Source: Streptomyces sp. NBC_00286
GTDB lineage: Bacteria; Actinomycetota; Actinomycetes; Streptomycetales; Streptomycetaceae
Length of the DNA: 64,000 bases
Direction: 5' to 3'
Assembly (NCBI RefSeq): GCF_036173125.1
Contig: NZ_CP108054.1
Span: 682,001 to 746,000, forward strand
Under the pieces are notes generated by a model. That model saw nothing but the letters and a program-made list of their open reading frames with translations. It had not been told where the DNA came from and did not search any database. Shown piece by piece: positions 27,544 through 36,362 of the stretch; the first letter of the stretch is position 1; each line of letters starts with the position of its first letter. Position numbers and translations under genes: made by a program.

Positions 27544-28863
27544 TCACGGGATCACACCCTCGGATCGCAGGGCATCGTCGATCTGCTCCCTGATGGTGTC
27601 GATGGAGCTCTCCGGTTTGATCCCGGACGGCGGAGACAGCGTGTGGGAGACCGCGATCGACACGTTCTGGTAGGCAGGAGTGAGCGGGCGCACGCTCGCC
27701 GACTCCAGGGCGGCCAGCACTTCCCTGGAGAAGGGGTACTCCTTCATGAACGCGGGCTCGTCGTACAGGGCGCGCAGAGTGGGCGGCAGGCCGCCCTCGA
27801 GGGCGGCGGTGAGCTGGTTCTCCCGGTTGCGCAGGCACAGGGCCGCTTCGAAGGCCAGGTCGGGGTGGCGCGAGTAGGCGCTCACGGCCAGATCGATGCC
27901 GCCGATGGTGGGCCGCGCCGGGCGGTTCGCGTCGACCCGGGGGTACGGCGCCCAGCGGAAGTTCTTGAACAGTGCGGGGTTGTTCGCCTTCATCGACGGA
28001 TAGACGAACGGGTAGTTGAGCTCGAACGCCGCCACACCCGACTCCATGGCGAGGCGGTTCTGGTCCTCCATCTGGTTGGGCAGGGAGGGGTCCGCGGCCG
28101 GGGACTTCGCCAGATCACGCATGATCCCGGCGGCCCGCACGGCAGGAGGACCGAGGGAAGGCTCGGTCGCGCTCGCGTTGAGGATGGAACCGCCCGCACT
28201 GTTGATCAGCGTGTTGAACCAGACGGTCAGGCCCTCGTACTGGGCACCCTGGATCTCCACGAAGTGCGGTTTGCCCTGCCGGGCGAGGGCGCCGGCCATG
28301 TCCAGCATCTCGGCCCAGGTCCTGGGTGGGGTGGGCACCAGGTCCTTGCGATACCACAGCAGTTGGGTGTTGGTGTTGTACGGGACTGCGTACAGCTTGC
28401 CCTTCCAGGTCGAGGTCTGCAGCGGTACGCGCAGCGTGCCCTCGACAGCCTGCTGCTTCGCCGCCCCCGTCCATTCCCGGATCCAGCGCGCCTCGGCGAA
28501 CTCCGCCGCCCAGGTTACGTCCAGGCCCAGGATGTCGAGCGAGTCGTCCTCGGCGGCGAGTCTGCGTACGAGCTGCTGGCGCTGGCCGTCCGCGGCACGC
28601 GGAAGCTTGTTGTAGCTGATCCTGTAGCGGCCGCCCGATGCCTGGCTGCACCGGTCGGCCGCCTTCTGGAGCGCACCGGAGTCGTCGGGGAAGTTGTACC
28701 AGTTGAGGACGGGTCTATCGGAGCCCTCGTCACTGCCACAAGCGGCGAGCACCGACGCCAGCAACGGCAGTACAGCGAACGCCCGCAGCCATCGCGTCCC
28801 TCTGGGACGTCCATTCTGACCCGAAACGGGCCGGCAGCCGCACCTCGCGTGCACGCGCTCCAC
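27544..28863 (-). CDS. lpqY: LpqY-like trehalose-binding lipoprotein
   Basis: About 439 residues. A basic N-region and hydrophobic helix end in the lipobox LASVLAAC, so it is anchored outside the membrane. Segments such as DDSLDILGLDVTWAAEFAEA and KLYAVPYNTNTQLLWYRKDL match the LpqY binding proteins of mycobacterial trehalose importers. First gene of the operon. The start is uncertain; I favour the GTG at 28863, with a GTG at 28854 also possible. An AT-richer stretch at 28925-28975 is the likely promoter. Confidence 0.82.
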   Translation of the reverse strand: MERVHARCGCRPVSGQNGRPRGTRWLRAFAVLPLLASVLAACGSDEGSDRPVLNWYNFPDDSGALQKAADRCSQASGGRYRISYNKLPRAADGQRQQLVRRLAAEDDSLDILGLDVTWAAEFAEARWIREWTGAAKQQAVEGTLRVPLQTSTWKGKLYAVPYNTNTQLLWYRKDLVPTPPRTWAEMLDMAGALARQGKPHFVEIQGAQYEGLTVWFNTLINSAGGSILNASATEPSLGPPAVRAAGIMRDLAKSPAADPSLPNQMEDQNRLAMESGVAAFELNYPFVYPSMKANNPALFKNFRWAPYPRVDANRPARPTIGGIDLAVSAYSRHPDLAFEAALCLRNRENQLTAALEGGLPPTLRALYDEPAFMKEYPFSREVLAALESASVRPLTPAYQNVSIAVSHTLSPPSGIKPESSIDTIREQIDDALRSEGVIP

Positions 28864-29098
28864 ACCTCGCTTCCGGACGGTGGCACGGGACTCGGACCTC
28901 GCAGCGCTTCCCTCTCGGCGAACACTAAAGGCCATATAAGGCAAGATCAAGAACATATCGTACTTAATCATCCAACGCGGCCCCACTACTGGGGCCGACT
29001 CGGCGAACCTGCGGGCAGGGAAGGGGGACGATTACTCCGGTTGAACTCGTGGAGTCCGCGCCCGTGACGGTTCTTGATCGTTGCGGTACGGCGTCGTC

Positions 29099-29280
29099 AT
29101 GCGGTACGCACATGGGGGCGGGCTGACTCCCAGGGGGCAGGAGAAGCGGCAGAGGGTGCGCCTCGAGGCGGCTGAGCGGTTCGCTCGTGGGGAGAAGACC
29201 GAGGCCGTTGCGAGGGAGCTGCGGGTGACGGCGCGGTCGGTGCGGCGCTGGCGGCGGGAGTCCGGCGACGGTGACTGGAA
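29099..29280 (+). pseudogene. IS630-family transposase, N-terminal helix-turn-helix remnant
   Basis: RLEAAERFARGEKTEAVAREL, then RVTARSVRRWRRE is the first DNA-binding domain of IS630/winged-HTH transposases. The match ends near 29280, before the second HTH and the DDE domain. No terminal repeats are visible. Confidence 0.6.
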
Positions 29281-30156
29281 CGGGTGGTGTGCCACGACGG
29301 CACGCATGACGGTGAGGGCGGGCCGGCCGACTGGCTCGCCCTCACCGACGTAGTCGGCCTGGCTCGCGAGGCATTGTTCAACGAGCGGCACGCAGCCCGA
29401 GGCGTCGGGACGCTGACACCGCCCGGCTGCGATCACGGTTGGCCGGCCCATCGGGTGCTGGTGCCGCTGGGATTCGTGGGTGACGGCAGCGTCCTGTCCC
29501 GCAGCCGCCACAGCGTCTCCCCTCGCACGATGCCCATCAGCCGGACCCGGCGGCTCGGTGGAGGACCCGGCCGTGCCCCGGGTGCGGACGCCACCGCATG
29601 GTCGTCGGGGCGGATATAAACATGCTTGGTACAACAGCCGCTGGATGACGGCGAGTCAAGTGGTGAAGGCTGGGCGGGTGCCCCGAACCCTTACCCCGGT
29701 CGCCAACTGCGACTTCGTCCTGGTGGCCCGACGAGCGGATGGGCTTGACGACCTGGCCCTCGAACCACACGGCCGGCGGAGCCTTGGGCGTCATGCGCAC
29801 ATCTCGGCACGCACGAAGACGTCGCGCCGCTCGCCAAGGCCACTCCATCCAAGGACAACCGCCTGCTCACCCTCAGTGCCCTAGCTCCAGTCCAGCTGAT
29901 TCGTGCGTGACGCGGGCCGTTCTCGCCGGTCCACGCCTGGGGAGAGCCGGCCTGCGTGCCGAGCCTGGAGTCACCTGCCCGCCGTGCTCGACGCCCTCCG
30001 GTCGCCGAATCCGCCCTGATGGCCGACGCCACGCCCCCTTGGCTGCCTCCCGTTACCTGGAACAGCCCGCCTGAGCAACCGGTGCACCCTCGCGATCGAC
30101 GCGACCACCGCTACACCCTTCACGACCACCCGTACCCACACCGAGGGAGCGTGGAC
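29281..30156. other. 876-bp region without a recognisable gene
   Basis: Several short open frames of 60-130 codons exist on both strands, but none has coherent composition, a ribosome site or a known motif. Flanked by two truncated genes, it is probably rearranged remnant DNA. Confidence 0.45.
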
Positions 30157-30404
30157 ATGTCCACCGAACGTCCCGACCCAGTCTTGACTTCCCCCGCCGA
30201 CCCCCCTGCGTCCCCCTCCGCGCCGTCGCGACGTACCTTTATCGCCACGAGCACGGCCATCGGCGGAACGGTCGTGGCCGGCGGCCTGGTCGCGGGTCCG
30301 CTCACGTCCGCCGCGGAGGAAGCGGTGGCTGCCGAGGCGCCGCCCGGCAGCCGCGTCTCCTTGACGGTCAACGGCGTCCGGCACACCGTCACGGTCGACA
30401 ACAG
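30157..30404 (+). pseudogene. Tat-exported xanthine-dehydrogenase-type 2Fe-2S subunit, N-terminal remnant
   Basis: A twin-arginine signal (SRRTFIATSTAIGGTVVAGG) and then VSLTVNGVRHTVTVDN, the first strand pair of the plant-type 2Fe-2S domain of periplasmic aldehyde/xanthine dehydrogenases (YagT/PaoA class). Homology stops near 30404, before the first CxxxxCGxC cluster. The rest of the frame to 30642 is noise. A GAGGGAG ribosome site precedes the ATG. The large and FAD subunits are absent. Confidence 0.65.
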
Positions 30405-30761
30405 TCCTGGTCTCATTCACCACCGTCCGTTGCCGTTCAGGAGGCCCCTCTCCGCTGCAGAGGTGTCGGACCGCACTGTGGAGCCGTGCGATGACAGCAG
30501 GATGTTCGTGACGGTCACACTCGGCCGCCTTCCTTGTACGGGGAGCCACACCCGGTCTTGCTTGTGTCAAGCGCCACACCCGGTGCCGTGGCGCTCCGTT
30601 GTGTTGACGTCCACAGGGGGAGTCACCAGGTTCTTCCCGTGACGGTCGGCTCGCCAGTTCCCGCGGCATGGCGTGCGTCGCCGAGGCAGTGGCGGTCCAA
30701 GTCCGATAGCAATCGGTCGAGTTCGGCCATGGACGGGTGCGGCGGCGGCATGATGTGCGGC

Positions 30762-31331
30762 ATGGACCAAGCCGACGCAATCATCTGGGCGACCGCCCTG
30801 GGCATCGGAGGGACCTTGGCTGCCGGGCTGACCGGACCGCTTCTCCAGGCCAGGGCCTCACGTCGGCAGGCCCGGGACCAGGAGGCCTTCCAGGTCCGGC
30901 ACCGCCTGCGCGACGAGCGACGCGCCGCCTTCGCGACCGTGCTCGACCAGTGTGAGGCGTTCCGGCACAGCATCAACGCCGCCATCGAGGCCCGCATGGC
31001 TCTCGAATGGCGCAGCGAGGACGCCCACTGGGAGCTGTGGCAGTCGACCGACGCTGCACTGGGCGCGCTGCGCCGGGCGGCGACGAACGTCGCCATCACC
31101 GGCCCCGCTCCCATGGGCGAACTGGCCGACGCCGTCCATGCGGCAGCGGCCCGGCAGGCGGGCGTCTGGCGCATGCGGCTGGATCTGGACGACCGCCTCG
31201 TGCAGAACGCCCAGGCGGACAGTGCCTTCGCTGATGCGCGCAGACAATTCATCGCCGCGGCGGAAAAGATCCTGGCCCTGCCCACCGACCAGGGCACCCG
31301 GCACCGGGGCCTGCTGCGGCGTTCGCAGTGA
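30762..31331 (+). CDS. Hypothetical protein with N-terminal membrane helix and helical body
   Basis: 189 residues, family not recognised. The N-terminus ADAIIWATALGIGGTLAAGL is one membrane helix ending in an Arg-rich stop-transfer. Residues about 40-180 are Ala/Arg/Glu-rich and probably a helical bundle. Codon usage is typical of the genome. The start could also be the ATG at 30750. Confidence 0.6.
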   Translation: MDQADAIIWATALGIGGTLAAGLTGPLLQARASRRQARDQEAFQVRHRLRDERRAAFATVLDQCEAFRHSINAAIEARMALEWRSEDAHWELWQSTDAALGALRRAATNVAITGPAPMGELADAVHAAAARQAGVWRMRLDLDDRLVQNAQADSAFADARRQFIAAAEKILALPTDQGTRHRGLLRRSQ

Positions 31332-31339
31332 CGCGGGCC

Positions 31340-31660
31340 TGACGAGGGATTTCCTGTGGCGGGCTAGTCGCTGCCAGCAGGTTCGTTCGGGGATTCCTGC
31401 GAGTGCTCCGAACCTCGAGACCGACACGCCATGTGCCGCTCTCAGGACCTCGATGTCGGCGAATGGACAGCGTCGACGAACTCCGAGCCCTTCTGCCAGA
31501 TCCGCAGCTGCACCGTCGCCTCCGCGAGAGCGAGCTTGAGCTGCTCGCACTCGTGGCGCAGCCGCCGCTCGGTCCACGACTGCCCACCATCGGGGCCGGG
31601 CAGGATGGTGTCCGCCGAGTGGTGTAGCCGGTCGAGGGTCGTGAACGCGCGGGTGTCTGC
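31340..31660 (-). pseudogene. IS3-type transposase remnant with frameshift
   Basis: Minus-strand segment RRLRHECEQLKLALAEATVQ resembles the coiled-coil end of IS3 OrfA. After a frame change near 31457, HGVSVSRFGALAGIPERTCW resembles the start of IS3 OrfB. The DDE catalytic domain is missing. Confidence 0.5.
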
Positions 31661-31812
31661 ATCACCAATCACGAACGTCGGCTGCCGATCGCTCCCTGAG
31701 GGTGACGCGCGGCGACCATCCGGACGCGAGCCCGCGAGGCAGGTGTCCGGGTGATGGTCCGCTGGGGGTGGCCTCGGAAATCCGGGACGGAACACGCGAA
31801 GGAGACAACGGC

Positions 31813-32202
31813 ATGTTCGGACAGTCGAAGGCGTTCAGCGGCTTCTCGGTCGACGACCTCGGCAAGGCCCGCCAGTTCTACGGCGAGACCCTCGGCCTCC
31901 AGGTCGAGGAGAGCGGGCAGGGCGACATGAGGATGCTCACGATCAAGCTGGGCAGCGGCGCAAGCGTCTTTGTCTACCCCAAGGACAACCACACACCCGC
32001 GAGCTTCACGATCCTGAACTTCCCCGTGGACGACATCGAGACGGCCGTCGACGGGCTGACGCAGCGCGGAGTGAGCATGGAGCGCTACCCGGAGTTCGAG
32101 TCCGACGCCAAAGGCATCGTCCGGGGCCCCGAGGGCCCAACTGCGATCGCCTGGTTCACGGACCCGGCGGGCAACGTCCTGGCCGTGCTCCAGGAGAACT
32201 GA
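31813..32202 (+). CDS. VOC-superfamily (glyoxalase/bleomycin-resistance fold) protein
   Basis: 129 residues: [22 protein letters not shown] at 10-31 and the closing [19 protein letters not shown] are the paired beta-alpha-beta units of the vicinal oxygen chelate fold. Metal-ligand positions are not conserved as in glyoxalase I, so it is probably a binding or unassigned enzyme. GAAGGAGAC precedes the ATG; the frame upstream is not coding. Confidence 0.88.
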   Translation: MFGQSKAFSGFSVDDLGKARQFYGETLGLQVEESGQGDMRMLTIKLGSGASVFVYPKDNHTPASFTILNFPVDDIETAVDGLTQRGVSMERYPEFESDAKGIVRGPEGPTAIAWFTDPAGNVLAVLQEN

Positions 32203-32608
32203 ACCCTCGCCCGCATTTGAAGGCCCTGCGGCCAAGCGGCAGCAGACCAGCGCCCCGGTGCCTCAGCAGGGCACTCACCGGTGTGGGCGATATCGGCGCC
32301 GAAGGCCAGGGCATCCGAAGGTTTCGCGTGGGCCTTAAAAACGCTTCTCTGCACTTCACTCGATGGTGGCGGGAATCTTGTGGGCGTACTCCCCAGGCCT
32401 GAGTTGCCGGAGTGAAGTCACCTATCGCGTAGTGCGGAAATGCGAGTTGAGTCGCCTGGTGTGGGCGGCGTGCCCCGGCCTCAGTCGTCAGCACAAGGCA
32501 TCTGGACAATTCCAGGGAGATTTTGACACGGTGAGGTGCACCGGCCCAGAAATCGAATGTGTGGCCGATGCCTTCTGGGGTCCAGCCATGCCATCCGCTC
32601 GCCTCGTA

Positions 32609-32902
32609 CGAGACGCCGCCGCCTTTTATGCCGCGCAGAGCGCTTTCTCCGGCCCCAGTGGCCTCGGCCGGTTTTACGCCGACCTGCCGGATGATCCGGC
32701 TCAACACGCCTGTGTAGCCCGCGATCTGACGGTCCATCGTCTGGAAGGCGGGCCGTTCTGCCGGTCATCTTGCAGGATCGCCTGCACAACGACGCCGAGA
32801 CGCGCTACCTCGATGAACATCTTGCGGATCATCATCGAGCGGAACAACGCCCCGCTGACGCAGCGGCGCGAGGTCGGTGACCGGTTCGTCGCACTCCGGT
32901 GA
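32609..32902 (+). pseudogene. Transglutaminase-like protein remnant with two compensating frameshifts
   Basis: FYAAQSAFSGPSGLGRFYAD, then PAQHACVARDLTVHRLEGGPF reads like the N-terminal part of actinobacterial transglutaminase-like proteins. Around 32760 the frame changes (DRLHNDAETRYLDEH) and near 32815 it changes back (LRIIIERNNAPLTQRREVGD). It ends before the catalytic Cys domain. Confidence 0.45.
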
Positions 32903-33015
32903 TGCAGGTGGCCGGACTTGAAAAGGAAGTCACTGGAGTTGCTCACCACCCCAGCCTGCCGTATCGGCGGCACGGACGGGACGGCGGCCACCCCGGTCCG
33001 GCGCGCCCGATGCGT

Positions 33016-34404
33016 TCAGCGCCACGCTCCCGACAGGCGCCGGGTGACCACCGCGCTGAGCGTGCGCACGCCCCGCGTCGAGCCGGGGTCGATGCCGGTG
33101 AGTTCCCGTACCCGGCGGAGGCGGTAGTCGAGGGTGCGGGTGTGGACGTTGAGGGCGGTCGCGGTGGCGCCGCGGTGCATGTCGTGGCGGTAGTACGCGT
33201 CGAGGGTGACGAGCAGGTCCGGGCCGGAGTCCAGTCGTCGGGCCACGTCGCGCAGCCATGCGTCGACGAACGGCACGTCCACGACGGCGAGTTCGACGAA
33301 CACGTCGGCCAGGGTGTGCGGTCGCAACTGTGCCGACGTCCGGCGCAGCGGGGCCGCACGGCTGATCCGCCGGGCCCGGTCGAGGGCGTCGGCCAGCTCG
33401 GGCAGCGGGGCGGTGGCCGTACCGACGGCACAGGGCCGGCCGAGGGCGCGGGCGAAGTCCCGTACGAGATCCGGCAAGTGGTCGGGGGTGCGATCGGGCA
33501 AGAGGTCGGGAACGGTGTGCGGCGATACGTTTTCCGCTTCCACGGCACCAGAAATCAGGGGGACCAGGGCGATCAGCTCACCGCTACCGTCTCCGTTGTC
33601 CGGACCCCACATGACCGGCACCTGGTGGCTCTTCACCAGCGTCTCGATCTCGTTTTCCAGGAAACGATCGACGGCGGGCAGGTCCGGCAGCCGGAACACC
33701 GTCACCGCGAAGTAATCGGGCAGTTCCATGTCGACGGCCGCGGCGATTTCCGTCGATATCGAATCTCCGTTCAGCAATGACCGGGCCAGCAGGGCGACCT
33801 GCTCGGCATACGGCATTCGGCGGCGCAGTACACGGACGAATCCCTGGCGGTAGGCGCCGATGCCGCGCTCGCCCTGCGGGGCGAACCAGGCCATCATGCG
33901 CATGAGTTCGTCAACTCCGCCGCCGCGCTGTGCCTCGGTCGCCTCGTTGATCTCGCGCAGCATGAGCGCGGTGTGCACGCGCAGCACCCGCTGCCGCGCG
34001 TCGAGCGACATTCCGGCCCCGGCCCGCAGCTCCCCCATCGACGCGATGTAGCCGAGGTCGTCGCCGCTCAACTCGCTGTTGTCCGGCGACAGTTCGATAG
34101 TTCGGCGCCGGAACCACATCGCATGTTCCAGCGTCTCGGCCCGGGCCCGGGAGTCCTTGTCCAGGAACCCGAACTCCGGGATCTCGCGCTTGTACGTCTC
34201 GACCTCGCGGCGGGCGTTGGTCGACGCCTGCCGGGCCAGTTCGGCGAAGAGGCTTCCCATGGACGCGAGCATGTCATTCCGGGCGAACCGTCCGACAGAC
34301 GAGATCCGGACGGCGTTCATCACTCCGCACAAATCGGCGCCAACCCCGTCGACCAGGCTTTTGTCACAGTGCGCAAAGTTCCCGGATCGGGGTGTTTCCG
34401 TCAC
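33016..34404 (-). CDS. PucR-family transcriptional regulator
   Basis: Up to 462 residues. The C-terminal PucR helix-turn-helix is clear: LVTLDAYYRHDMHRGATATAL, then NVHTRTLDYRLRRVRELTGID. A GGDEF-like linker domain lies at about 260-370. The N-terminal third is an all-helical sensor of unknown ligand. The start is unsure: GTG at 34404, ATG at 34320 and ATG at 34272 are possible. It is divergent from the secreted DUF4394 gene, which it may control. Confidence 0.85.
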   Translation of the reverse strand: MTETPRSGNFAHCDKSLVDGVGADLCGVMNAVRISSVGRFARNDMLASMGSLFAELARQASTNARREVETYKREIPEFGFLDKDSRARAETLEHAMWFRRRTIELSPDNSELSGDDLGYIASMGELRAGAGMSLDARQRVLRVHTALMLREINEATEAQRGGGVDELMRMMAWFAPQGERGIGAYRQGFVRVLRRRMPYAEQVALLARSLLNGDSISTEIAAAVDMELPDYFAVTVFRLPDLPAVDRFLENEIETLVKSHQVPVMWGPDNGDGSGELIALVPLISGAVEAENVSPHTVPDLLPDRTPDHLPDLVRDFARALGRPCAVGTATAPLPELADALDRARRISRAAPLRRTSAQLRPHTLADVFVELAVVDVPFVDAWLRDVARRLDSGPDLLVTLDAYYRHDMHRGATATALNVHTRTLDYRLRRVRELTGIDPGSTRGVRTLSAVVTRRLSGAWR

Positions 34405-34590
34405 GACTTCCGCTTGTGGAGGAGGCGTGAAGGGACCTTAATGAGAACCGCGTACACGCCCGTTGGGGGAACGCCGCGGCTCATTCCGGCGCGGCTCCGG
34501 CATGGCCCCGGAAATCGGTACGGGCGGAGTACGGAAATTCTCAGCCACGCGCCAAACAGCGGCGCTCGCCCAAACGGGAGGGAAACTCCG

Positions 34591-35481
34591 ATGAAATCAG
34601 GAACGAGAAAGAGAGTCATGGCGGCGGTCGCGGTCATGGTCACGTCGACGGCGCTCATGCTCGGCACGCCGGGCACCGGCTCGGCCGCCCCCGCCGCCAC
34701 CCCCAGCCTGCGCGCCTACGGGATCACCGGTGACGGGACCCTGATGGCCGCGTTCTGGACCGACCGGCCGGACGTGCTCAACTGGGTCAGGGCCGTCACC
34801 GGCCTCAGCGGCGACACGGCCCTGATCGGCGTCGACTTCCGGGTGCAGAACGGCGTGCTGTACGGCGTGGGCAACAAGGGCGGCATCTACACGATCAAGA
34901 TCCCGACGGGCACCCAGGACGTCGTGGTCACCAAGGTGTCCCAGCTCCAGTACGCGCTGCACGGCACGAACTTCGGCGTCGACTTCAACCCGGCGGCCGA
35001 CCGGCTGCGCGTGATCAGCGACAACGGCCAGAACCTGCGGCACAACCTCAACAACAACACGACCATCCAGGACCTGAACCTCACCACCCCGCCGATCGAG
35101 GGCACGACCAAGGGCGTCTCCGCCGCCGCCTACACGAACAACGACCTCGACGGGGCCACCGCGACCACGCTGTTCGACATCAACACGACCAGCGACCAGG
35201 TCGTCATCCAGTCCCCGGCCAACAACGGCACGCTCGCCGCGACCGGCAACCTCGGCCTCGATGCCCAGATCAACGCCGGCATGGACATCTACAGCACCCT
35301 GAGCGGCGGCAAGACGGTCGACAACGCCGCCTTCGCCGCCCTCACCGCCCACGGCGCGAGCACACCCTCCCTCTACAGCATCAACGTCTTCACCGGGCAG
35401 GCCACGCTCGTGAACGACGCCGCCAAGTCCAAGTTCCCCCTGAACATCACGGACGTGGCCATCTCCCTCACCGGCACCTGA
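34591..35481 (+). CDS. Secreted DUF4394 protein
   Basis: 296 residues. Signal peptide with KRK, hydrophobic core VMAAVAVMVTSTALML and an Ala-X-Ala site near residue 33. The body is made of repeated WD-like strands (GDTALIGVDFRVQNGVLYGV, GTNFGVDFNPAADRLRVISD) as in DUF4394 domains, which are predicted extracellular beta-propellers. No catalytic motif is visible. GGGAGGGA precedes the ATG. Confidence 0.87.
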   Translation: MKSGTRKRVMAAVAVMVTSTALMLGTPGTGSAAPAATPSLRAYGITGDGTLMAAFWTDRPDVLNWVRAVTGLSGDTALIGVDFRVQNGVLYGVGNKGGIYTIKIPTGTQDVVVTKVSQLQYALHGTNFGVDFNPAADRLRVISDNGQNLRHNLNNNTTIQDLNLTTPPIEGTTKGVSAAAYTNNDLDGATATTLFDINTTSDQVVIQSPANNGTLAATGNLGLDAQINAGMDIYSTLSGGKTVDNAAFAALTAHGASTPSLYSINVFTGQATLVNDAAKSKFPLNITDVAISLTGT

Positions 35482-35499
35482 TCCCGTCGGTCATGTCCT

Positions 35500-35531
35500 C
35501 GCCGCGGCCCGGCCACCACCGGGCCGCGGCG
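35500..35531 (+). terminator. Hairpin terminator after the DUF4394 gene
   Basis: 13-bp perfect stem CGCCGCGGCCCGG / CCGGGCCGCGGCG with a six-base loop, 19 bases after the stop. Confidence 0.7.
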
Positions 35532-36362
35532 CGTCACCGCTACGGGCTGCCCCCAGGCCGCCCTTGGCACCCAACCAAGGGAAACGTACTGGTCGCGGCA
35601 AGCACGGGCGGATGGTGGTCGCATGTGGTCGCACGAGACTGGGAGTGTCGGCCCTTCCTGCGCCTCCGGGAGGCGATCCTCATGCGTCCCACCGCCGACC
35701 GCGGCCGCGTCTACCACGGTGCGGCTGCCGAGACACCCACCGCCGCCAGCTCGGAGCGCACTCCCCCCAGAAGGCGCTCGGCACTACGTCGAAGACCTGA
35801 ACAACCACACTGCGCCGTACGGCGCAGTCAAAGCTGTATACCGCCCGTTGCACCACTGCCGGGGTCACCAAGGGCGCCGGACGAGGAGGTACCCGCCTCG
35901 TGCGCGCTCGGTGGCGCGCCGAGCGTGGCCTTCGGGCCGCTCGTGCAGACGTACACTCGGCACATGAGTCGCACACGTGCCGTGAGGGACAGCCTGCAGC
36001 AGGCTGCCTGTCGGCTGTGCCCGGCTGCCATGGGATCGGCTGCCGTAGGCCCGGCGACCGCAGCTGACAATGAGGCGCCCGAGAGTGGCCGTATCGCGCT
36101 GCACGGCCACGGCTAGCGATTCTCCGCGCCCTCACCGGGGCCGGGCCCTGGCCTCGCTCGGCTCGCTGTTCTTGTAAACACACCGCAGGCAACACGGCAG
36201 GACTTCTGCTGTCGGCCTGAGCCGCCGCATCCGGTTCTGATCGGACGCGTCCGCGACACCTGCACACCCGCTCAACGGCACCACCGCAGCTTCCGGCGCA
36301 CCGCCGGGCTGCCGCCTGGCGACGGCCCGACGACGGCCCGAACCACCTTCGAAGGGATCACT
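35532..36362. other. 831-bp intergenic region before the MurE-type gene
   Basis: No frame is convincing. A 50-codon frame at 35964-36116 has no ribosome site. A short T/A-richer stretch near 36170-36185 may be part of the promoter of the next gene. Confidence 0.4.

Noticed and set aside
35964..36116. 50-codon frame in the long gap before the MurE-type gene
   Set aside because: No ribosome site and no recognisable content.
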